Below, piece by piece: positions 1-6,097 of a DNA stretch of 64,000 nt. The notes under the pieces were generated by a model that did no database searches, had not been told where the DNA came from, and saw nothing but the letters and a program-made list of their open reading frames with translations. The translations under genes and the position numbers were made by a program. The stretch covers positions 1-64,000 of the forward strand of contig NZ_CADIKB010000023.1 in assembly GCF_902859825.1 (NCBI RefSeq), given 5' to 3'. This DNA comes from Paraburkholderia phenoliruptrix (GTDB lineage: Bacteria; Pseudomonadota; Gammaproteobacteria; Burkholderiales; Burkholderiaceae). Numbering within the stretch: position 1 is the first letter of the stretch; each line of letters opens with the position of its first letter.

Positions 1-225
1 CTTGTTGTACGCGCCGCGTACCTTGAACGAGAACACCGGCTGGTTGTCCTCGCGCTTCAGATAGACGGGATTGCGCAGACGCGCCGACAGATGCGGCGCG
101 CGTTCGAGCTCGGTCTCGCGGGCCACGTCGTAGACGCGCGCGGTGAGGGTTTTTTTCAGGTAGTCGTGACGAAGCGCGACAGCGTCGACGGCTTCAGCAA
201 GCGGTGCGGGTTCGCGTAACAGCAA
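1..225 (-). CDS. ilvA: Threonine ammonia-lyase, biosynthetic (N-terminal part)
   Basis: First enzyme of isoleucine synthesis; deaminates threonine to 2-oxobutanoate using PLP. The 75 visible codons end inside the catalytic domain; the stretch KREDNQPVFSFKVRGAYNK carries the PLP-binding lysine in the SFKxRGA motif typical of the family. The start is a TTG at 225, chosen because AGGAG lies 6 nt upstream and the reading frame runs unbroken to the window edge. The C-terminal half, including the ACT-like regulatory domains expected in the biosynthetic form, is outside. It is preceded by a leader peptide and terminator that look like an isoleucine attenuator. Identity is secure; the TTG start is inferred. 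Confidence 0.93.
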   Translation of the reverse strand, partial: MLLREPAPLAEAVDAVALRHDYLKKTLTARVYDVARETELERAPHLSARLRNPVYLKREDNQPVFSFKVRGAYNK

Positions 226-289
226 GGCAGGCTCCTGTGCGGCAAGGACGTGGCATCAAAGTCGACCAGGAGGCGGAGCAAGCGGACAT

Positions 290-315
290 AAAAAACCCGC
301 CTCGTGGGGCGGGTT
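290..315 (-). terminator. Intrinsic terminator of the ilvA attenuator
   Basis: On the minus strand AACCCGCC (315-308) pairs with GGCGGGTT (301-294) around a 6-nt loop and runs into a U tract ending at 290. It lies between the leader peptide stop (341) and the ilvA start (225), which suits conditional termination. Its 5' arm can pair instead with a segment over the leader stop codon. Confidence 0.8.
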
Positions 316-350
316 ATGTGTGACTGCAATCAGACGCGCGCTAACCCACC
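308..350 (-). promoter_or_regulatory. Antiterminator pairing of the ilvA leader
   Basis: On the minus strand GGTGGGTTA (350-342), which spans the last leader codons and the stop codon, can pair over 9 bp (one G-U) with TAACCCGCC (316-308), the 5' arm of the terminator. A ribosome finishing the peptide would cover the first segment and permit termination. A ribosome stalled on the upstream Ile codons would leave it free and favour readthrough. Seen: the complementary segments. Inferred: the switch. Confidence 0.7.
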
Positions 351-403
351 ATTCGATGAATGATGCTAATAATCAGCGCAATACGGATGTCGAGGCAGTT
401 CAT
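341..403 (-). CDS. Putative ilvA attenuator leader peptide
   Basis: Twenty-codon ORF encoding MNCLDIRIALIISIIHRMVG. Six of twenty residues are isoleucine (ATC, ATT, ATT, ATT, ATC, ATT), most of them clustered in ALIISII, with two leucines and a valine as well. This composition directly before a terminator and the isoleucine biosynthetic gene ilvA matches amino-acid attenuation leaders such as ilvL of enterobacteria. The ribosome binding site is weak, and if the best promoter hexamers are correct the mRNA would be almost leaderless. It has no homologue I can name; the call rests on composition and position. Confidence 0.75.
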   Translation of the reverse strand: MNCLDIRIALIISIIHRMVG

Positions 404-410
404 GCGTCCG

Positions 411-439
411 ATCATCGTTGACTTGTGACGATTTGTCAA
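411..439 (-). promoter_or_regulatory. Candidate sigma-70 promoter of leader and ilvA
   Basis: Minus strand TTGACA (439-434), 17-nt spacer, GATGAT (416-411). It sits just after the stop of the upstream hydrolase gene. Transcription would begin at about 404, nearly on the leader ATG (403), so either the mRNA is leaderless or the real start lies further upstream. Confidence 0.5.
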
Positions 440-446
440 TGGCGCG

Positions 447-2351
447 TCAGGGGCGCTGCGGCCTGGGCTGCCGCCTCGGTTCCGGTCCCGGTTGGAGTGC
501 CCGCGCACCGCGCGCAGCCGCGGTCGATTCGCCGCGCGTCCCAACTACGCGTTCGCGCAGGAACAGTTCGAACTGCGCCATCATCGCGTCGCGCGCGCCG
601 CGTGAAAAAAGCGCGTGATCGACCTTGCCGACCTTCCTCACTGAAACATTCTTTCGTTTGCGCAGCCGGGTGCCGTCAGGACCGAAGTGAATGTCGAGTT
701 CGTCGAGGCCCTCGTCGAGCGGGCCGTACAGCAGCGCCGTTTGCACGGCCTTGCGCTCCAGTTCGAACATGAGTCGACGGATCGCGCCGCCTGGCGTGCG
801 CGCGCCGAGCAATGCTTCGAGCACGGCGCCCGCGCGCGCGGCGACGCGTGCCGAAAGACGGCGCGCAAGTTCGAGCGTGATCGCGCGCGCATTCGCCTGG
901 CCGCTCAACAGACGCACCCACTTGCGCGGATTGCGCATGGCCCGCCGATACACTTCGCTCGACGCGACATACTGTGCGCCTGGCCGCACGCGCGCGCCGC
1001 CCCATGTAAAAAACGGCAGATTGATGCACACGCAACCAACGACGGCCGCACGCGCGAGCGCGGCATGCAGGCTCACATAGGCGCCGCTGCACACGCCCGC
1101 CATGACGATCTTCGGATAACCGGCGGCCGTCAGCCAGTCGATGCCCGCGCAGGCGTCGTCGATCGCGTATGTCGAATAGACCGCGTCGAGTGTCAGCGCC
1201 GCGTCGCGGCGCACGCTGTCGCCAAGGCCGCTCAGGTCCATGCGCAGCGACGCGAGGCCCTGCGCGGCGAGCCGCCGCGCCATCAGCACGGTGAAGCGAC
1301 CGTCGCCGATCCGGTGCACGCCGCCCGAGTTGACGAAGAGCACCGCCGGCGCCGTATGAAGTGCGCGCTGCGGCTCGCACAGCACGCCTGCGTAGCCGCC
1401 GAACATCACGGGCGTCTCGCGCCCGTCCGCGAAAATAAGGCTAGCGGATGCCGCGGGGTCGGCAACCTCCACGTGGGCGCCCTGGGCCACCGGCGCGACC
1501 GACGCGAGCCGCGCGGTCGGCGGCGCGGTGGGCGCCGTTCGCACCGTCGCGCCGAGCCAGTGCAACACGTCGTCGAACGCGCGGCGCGGCGGCTCGCTGT
1601 AGCTCGGATTCAGCAAAAGCTTGCTGTACTCGCCGAAAAACTGCACCTGCACCTGTGCGCCGAGCGCTTCATAGCGGGCCGCGAGTCTGCGCAAGCGCGC
1701 GCTGTCGTTGATGTCGTGCAGCAGCACGCGGCGGGCAAGTCGCTCGCCGCCCGCTGCATCGCCGGATTCGGCGGGTCGTTCCAGATCGACGTTCGCGAGC
1801 AGCGCGAGCGTGTCCCGATAGAGCCTGAAGCCATGGGCGCCGACGGTGCCGTACGGCTCTTCCTCCAGTTCGAGTCCGAGCGCGCGTTGCGCGCCGAGCC
1901 ACGTGTGATGCTGAAGCTCCAGTTCGCGGATGTAAGCCTTGCCCGAGATAACCGGCATCAACAATACCAGGTCGTCGACGCCGCCCAGTTCGTGCGCGGC
2001 AAGCGCGGCGAGCGTCGCGCCAAGACGCAGGCCGCACAAGGTGACGCGCGACGCGCCGCTCTCCTCGCGCAGCAGGGTCACCGCCGCCTTGATGCTGTCG
2101 AGCCACGCGCGCCAGCGCAACGGATCGTCCTCGTTGCCGCTCGAGTCGCCCGTGCCGGGATAGTCGAAGCGCAGTGCCGCGACCCCGCTCGCGGCCAGCG
2201 CGTCCGCGAGCTCGCGCGCGCCGCGATAGGCGGACAGCGCCTCATAGCCGAACGGATTGCACAGCACCACGCAAGCGGCGGCGCGCGAGTCTTTCGGCCG
2301 GTGCAGCCAGCCGAAGCAGCCGTCGAACGTCACCGGTGTCATCGTGGCCAT
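447..2351 (-). CDS. Two-domain alpha/beta hydrolase, exosortase-A-associated type
   Basis: Protein of 634 residues made of two alpha/beta hydrolase domains. In the first, the nucleophile elbow reads GLRLG (residues 107-111), with Arg where Ser is expected. In the second it reads GVCSG (419-423), placing Cys421 at the nucleophile position; a late VDH motif could supply the catalytic histidine. These elbows resemble the two separate hydrolases of exosortase-A loci, as I remember those families, so this may be a natural fusion. The C-terminal 50 residues are Arg/Pro/Ala-rich and look disordered. The start at 2351 (MATMTP) is 31 nt after the carrier protein gene; a longer in-frame start would overlap it. 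Probably an operon with the two genes upstream. Substrate unknown. Confidence 0.72.
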   Translation of the reverse strand: MATMTPVTFDGCFGWLHRPKDSRAAACVVLCNPFGYEALSAYRGARELADALAASGVAALRFDYPGTGDSSGNEDDPLRWRAWLDSIKAAVTLLREESGASRVTLCGLRLGATLAALAAHELGGVDDLVLLMPVISGKAYIRELELQHHTWLGAQRALGLELEEEPYGTVGAHGFRLYRDTLALLANVDLERPAESGDAAGGERLARRVLLHDINDSARLRRLAARYEALGAQVQVQFFGEYSKLLLNPSYSEPPRRAFDDVLHWLGATVRTAPTAPPTARLASVAPVAQGAHVEVADPAASASLIFADGRETPVMFGGYAGVLCEPQRALHTAPAVLFVNSGGVHRIGDGRFTVLMARRLAAQGLASLRMDLSGLGDSVRRDAALTLDAVYSTYAIDDACAGIDWLTAAGYPKIVMAGVCSGAYVSLHAALARAAVVGCVCINLPFFTWGGARVRPGAQYVASSEVYRRAMRNPRKWVRLLSGQANARAITLELARRLSARVAARAGAVLEALLGARTPGGAIRRLMFELERKAVQTALLYGPLDEGLDELDIHFGPDGTRLRKRKNVSVRKVGKVDHALFSRGARDAMMAQFELFLRERVVGTRGESTAAARGARALQPGPEPRRQPRPQRP

Positions 2352-2382
2352 GATCGTCGTGGCAGGTCGCGCTCGCGCCGCC

Positions 2383-2643
2383 TCAGGGACGCGCCGCAAG
2401 CGACTCCTCCGGCACGAGCTGGGCAATCACGCCGGCGAGCGCCGCAATGCTCGCGAACATGGCGTGCGTGATCAACGGGCCCGGAATGTGGATCGCGAAG
2501 CTCTCCTCCACGGCCATCATCACGCGCACGGTGCCGAGCGACGACAAACCGGCGGCGTAGAGATCGTCGTCATCGCCGAGCGTCTCGACTGCGACGTCGA
2601 GGCAGGCTGTCTCATGAAGAATGCGGCGCACATGTTGTTTCAT
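2383..2643 (-). CDS. Acyl carrier protein
   Basis: Stand-alone carrier domain of 86 residues. GLSSLGTV (from residue 32) matches the phosphopantetheine attachment site, with Ser35 the likely modified residue and Ser replacing the usual Asp before it. Length and acidic helix pattern fit a discrete ACP/PCP. It lies between an adenylating ligase (70 nt upstream) and a two-domain hydrolase (31 nt downstream), so the simplest role is to hold the acyl or aminoacyl group activated by the ligase. The start has a GGGGA ribosome binding site. Whether the cargo is an amino acid or a fatty acid cannot be read from the sequence. Confidence 0.85.
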   Translation of the reverse strand: MKQHVRRILHETACLDVAVETLGDDDDLYAAGLSSLGTVRVMMAVEESFAIHIPGPLITHAMFASIAALAGVIAQLVPEESLAARP

Positions 2644-2713
2644 TCATTTTTCCCCGGATGTGTGGAGGCTCGCGCGGCGCTCGAACGTCGCCGTCGCGCA
2701 GACTGTCTGCTTC

Positions 2714-4315
2714 TCAGATGAGCGCATTGCGGCTCACGCAATGCGCCGCCAGCGCCCTTCTATCGACCTTGCCGTTCGCGTTGAGCGGCATCGCGTCGAG
2801 CGCGATCACGCGCTGCGGCACCGCGTAGGCCGGCAACCGCTGGCGGCAGCCCGAGACGACATGCGCCGCGTCGACCGGCGTGCCGGTGAGGAACGCGATC
2901 AGTCCGTCGGCTCGCCCGGTTTCGTCGACGGGCCATGGAATCACCGCGCAAAACGCGGCGCGGCTGCAGGCCCGAATCACCTGCTCGACTTCTTCGATTT
3001 CGACCCGGTTGCCGCGAATCTTGATCTGCGTGTCGAGGCGCCCTTGAAACACGACGCCGTGGCCGGCGACTTCGCGCGCGGCGTCGCCGCTTCGATACCA
3101 GCGCGACGAACGGTATCCGGCATAGGATCGTTCGACGAAGCGGCGATTATTCGGCTCGTCGGCGCGCAGGTAGCCCGCCGCCACTTGCGGCCCGCCGATC
3201 AACAGTTCGCCGCTCTCGCCGCGCGCGACCGGTGAAAGCACGGCATCGACGATAAGCATCTCCATGCCGGGCACGGCTTGCCCGAGCGGCATCGTGGCCT
3301 GCGACGATTGCGCGAGAAACTGCGGCGTGACTTCGAACGCCGCGCACGCGATCGTCGTTTCGGTGGGACCGTAGACGTTGAAAATCCGGCTGTTCGGCGC
3401 GGCCCGCTGCCACGCCTCTACGACGAAACGCGGCAGCGCCTCGCCCCCGAAGCAGGTCACGCGCAGACCCGGAAATTCGTCGGGCTGGAGCTTGCGCAAC
3501 TGCTGCATGAAAGCGGCCACCGAGGGCACGCTGCTCCAATGGGTGATCGCATGTTCGCGGATGAAGCCCGCGTTATAGATCGGCTCCGCGGTTGCCGGCA
3601 CATACAGGCAGGCGCCGTTGGCCCAGCACACGAACATGTCGTGCACCGAAGGATCGAAGGACAGCTCGCAAAACTGCGCGTGGCGCGCGTCGGGCTCGCG
3701 GCCGAGCAATTGCAGTTGCCCGGCCACGTACGCCGAGGCGTTCGCATGCGAGATCGGCACGCCTTTCGGCGCGCCGGTCGAACCGGATGTGAAAAGCACA
3801 TAGGCGTGATCGTGCGGCGTGCGCGAAGCGGCGGGCCGCGCCGCATTCGACATGTCGGGCAGCCGCGGCCAATGATCCGCGCAGCACGCTTGGCGCGCGT
3901 CGCACGTGCTGTGCGGCGCGTCCTCGTCGCTGATAAAAAAGACGGCCGGGCATTCGTCCAGCAGCAACAGCACTTCGTCGAGCCGGGCCGAGCAGCGCCG
4001 GTCGACCAGCAGCACCGGCGCCTTCGACTGTTCGATGGTCGCGGCAATGCGCGCCGCGGGCACCGTCGGATTGAGCGGCACGTACGCGAGCCCGGCCCTC
4101 ATGATGCCGAGCAAGCCGGCATACGCGGCGACGCTGCGGTGCGCGAACAAGAGACAGCGGCGCGCGCCGTCGCGAGGCATCACGCAGTTCAGCCCCGCCG
4201 CGATGCGCCCGGCACGCGCAGCGAGATCTCCGTAGCAGTACAGTTGTTCGTCGACCCACAGCGCGCGCCGCTCGGGCTCGCGCGCGGCAGTGTCGAAGAA
4301 AAGGAAATCCAGCAT
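2714..4315 (-). CDS. AMP-forming acyl/aminoacyl ligase (stand-alone adenylation protein)
   Basis: ANL-superfamily enzyme of 533 residues expected to activate a carboxylic acid as an adenylate and load it on the adjacent carrier protein. Core motifs are present in order: FTSGSTGAPKG (175-185), NVYGPTETT, YRSGD, KIRGNRVE and a C-terminal NGKVDR with the acyl-transfer lysine. It looks closer to NRPS adenylation domains and exosortase-A-associated ligases than to fatty acyl-CoA ligases. The start at 4315 has GAGG upstream. First gene of a three-gene set with the ACP and hydrolase. No condensation or thioesterase domain and no exosortase gene is in the window. Substrate not predictable by eye. Confidence 0.85.
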   Translation of the reverse strand: MLDFLFFDTAAREPERRALWVDEQLYCYGDLAARAGRIAAGLNCVMPRDGARRCLLFAHRSVAAYAGLLGIMRAGLAYVPLNPTVPAARIAATIEQSKAPVLLVDRRCSARLDEVLLLLDECPAVFFISDEDAPHSTCDARQACCADHWPRLPDMSNAARPAASRTPHDHAYVLFTSGSTGAPKGVPISHANASAYVAGQLQLLGREPDARHAQFCELSFDPSVHDMFVCWANGACLYVPATAEPIYNAGFIREHAITHWSSVPSVAAFMQQLRKLQPDEFPGLRVTCFGGEALPRFVVEAWQRAAPNSRIFNVYGPTETTIACAAFEVTPQFLAQSSQATMPLGQAVPGMEMLIVDAVLSPVARGESGELLIGGPQVAAGYLRADEPNNRRFVERSYAGYRSSRWYRSGDAAREVAGHGVVFQGRLDTQIKIRGNRVEIEEVEQVIRACSRAAFCAVIPWPVDETGRADGLIAFLTGTPVDAAHVVSGCRQRLPAYAVPQRVIALDAMPLNANGKVDRRALAAHCVSRNALI

Positions 4316-4769
4316 TCACGGCCTCGCGTGGCGCATGCACGGACACGCCGCGCACGGCGCTCACCGTGCGATGGCCACTGCCCGTCATGTCGAAAGCACA
4401 CCGCCGCACAGCGACACTGCGCGACGGCGTGCTGCGTTATCGCAGCAGAATGTCACAACCAGAATGGACGGAACGGCGCCTTGCAGCTCGACTGACCGGG
4501 AGGTGACACGGTCGGTCGAATCTGAAGGATTTGAAAGGATCATAAAAGCCGGCAGCGCCGCTATATGTGCGATAGCGCTCGCAAAGCGCGATCGGGCCCG
4601 CAAGGCCCGTTGACGCGCGCAGGCGCCGCGTTCGGTGTCGGGCAAATGGCGCGGGTGTCGTTCTGCGTAGATCAGGTTTGAAGCGCTGGATTGAACCCAC
4701 CCGGCAACGTGCGGATTGCGCGACGCTGCACGGCCGGTGAGCGAGTCGCGAGCCTGCTAGCCGTCAAGC
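4316..4769. other. Gene-free stretch upstream of the ligase operon
   Basis: About 450 nt between the ligase start and the acvB terminator. Short ORFs here have no ribosome binding site or family resemblance. The minus strand has a TATGAT hexamer near 4540 that could serve as a -10, but no convincing -35. It probably holds the ligase promoter. Confidence 0.5.
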
Positions 4770-4792
4770 AAACGGCGCACGAGGCGCCGTTT
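4770..4792 (-). terminator. Hairpin after acvB
   Basis: AAACGGCGC (4770-4778) and GCGCCGTTT (4784-4792) form a 9-bp stem with loop ACGAG, starting 3 nt past the acvB stop codon. The U tract is poor on the minus strand. Confidence 0.6.
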
Positions 4793-4795
4793 GAA

Positions 4796-6097
4796 TCAGT
4801 CGTGCACGCCGCTCTGTTTTTTGAACGCGCTGAGAATGCGCCGTTCGAGCGCGTTGTAATCGCCGCCGAAGTGATGATCGCCGGAAGTGCGGATGACCTC
4901 GATGCCGGTCTTCGTCAGCGCCGGACACAAGGTGTCTTCTTCGTTTTCGCCGTAGACGCATTGCACGATGTGAGGCGGCACGCGCGCGAGCTCCGGGCGC
5001 ACCTTCAACGCCTTGTCGCTCGCGGGCATGCCGAGCCAGCCGCCGACGCGGATCTGGAAATCGGCATCCGGCGCAAAGCCGAGCAACGAAATCAGCGACA
5101 CTTTCGCGCGCAACGCCTCCGGCAAGCGGTTATACGCGAACGGCATCACGTCCGCGCCGAACGAATAGCCGATCAGCGCGATGTGCTCGGCATGCCAGCG
5201 CGCGCTGTAGGTCTGCATCACGCGCGCGAGGTCGCGGCTGGTTTGCGCGGGCGGCTTCTCGCTCCAGAAGTAACGCAGGCTGTCCCAGCCGATCACGGAT
5301 ACGCCGTCTTTCTGCAGCGCCTGCGCGATGGTCTTGTCGAGGTCGCGCCAGCCGCCGTCGCCGGAAATGACAATCGCCATCAGGCCGTTCGGATGCGCCG
5401 CGGGCAACTCGATGAGCGGCAGATCGGAGAGGTCGTCGTCGTGCGTCGAGACGGTCTGCAGATGCGGCGTGATCAATGCGACGAGACGCGCGCGGTCGGC
5501 GCTGCCCGTCGTCGCCTTTTCGACGAAGCCCGGAATCTTGTCGCGAATGATCGTCGCATCGGGCGGGCATGGCTGAAAGCGCGGATCGAGCGTGCGCTCC
5601 GCATCCACGACGACAGCGCCGGCAATCGTGTTCGACGGCGCCTGTTCGAGCACCTGCATCGCGAGCGTCGCGCCCTGCCCCGTGCCTGCGACGATCGGCG
5701 CGAAGTAATGGCTCGACTGCGACTGCCGCTCGAGCTGATGGCTCAGCGCTTCGGCGTCGCCCACGAGTTGATGGCAGGCTTCTTTCTTCTGCCCGGGAGC
5801 GGCGCCGACGTTGCTCGCGAGATTCGCCGCATACCGCGCGGTATCCACGCCGACGGTCAATGCACCGGCCTTGGCGAGCTCGTCCGCGCTGTGTTGATCG
5901 GCTGAACTCCAGCCGCTCGCCTGCGAATAAAGCACGACGAAGCCGCGCAGCGGACCCACCGGCTGCGTCACTGTGACGTTGCCGTAACGGCCGCCGGGAA
6001 TGGTGGTGGAGGAAGCGGTGGCTGCCGCGTGGGCGAGCGTGCTCCAAGTCACGAGGCTCGCCGCGACGGCGAGCCCCAAAAACGAACGCAAAGTCAT
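4796..6097 (-). CDS. acvB: AcvB/VirJ family periplasmic serine hydrolase
   Basis: Secreted alpha/beta hydrolase of 433 residues. MTLRSFLGLAVAASLVTWST and the following AHA give a clear signal peptide. The C-terminal VirJ-like domain has SGDGGWRDLD, the nucleophile elbow GYSFG and a late GDHHFGGDY carrying the catalytic histidine. In Agrobacterium, AcvB is reported to hydrolyse lysyl-phosphatidylglycerol made by the MprF homologue LpiA. Here the start codon overlaps the stop of mprF in ATGA, so the two are translationally coupled, which supports that substrate. A much longer in-frame ORF exists upstream but runs through mprF, so the ATG at 6097 is preferred. A role in type IV secretion is unlikely, as no such genes are nearby. 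Confidence 0.88.
   Translation of the reverse strand: MTLRSFLGLAVAASLVTWSTLAHAAATASSTTIPGGRYGNVTVTQPVGPLRGFVVLYSQASGWSSADQHSADELAKAGALTVGVDTARYAANLASNVGAAPGQKKEACHQLVGDAEALSHQLERQSQSSHYFAPIVAGTGQGATLAMQVLEQAPSNTIAGAVVVDAERTLDPRFQPCPPDATIIRDKIPGFVEKATTGSADRARLVALITPHLQTVSTHDDDLSDLPLIELPAAHPNGLMAIVISGDGGWRDLDKTIAQALQKDGVSVIGWDSLRYFWSEKPPAQTSRDLARVMQTYSARWHAEHIALIGYSFGADVMPFAYNRLPEALRAKVSLISLLGFAPDADFQIRVGGWLGMPASDKALKVRPELARVPPHIVQCVYGENEEDTLCPALTKTGIEVIRTSGDHHFGGDYNALERRILSAFKKQSGVHD

Noticed and set aside
687..2471. Long plus-strand ORF (594 codons) opposite the hydrolase gene
   Set aside because: Arg/His/Gln-rich translation typical of a high-GC antisense frame; no family features and no ribosome site.
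4796..6097. VirJ as evidence for a type IV secretion locus
   Set aside because: No virB/virD genes nearby; the operon partner mprF points to lipid hydrolysis.
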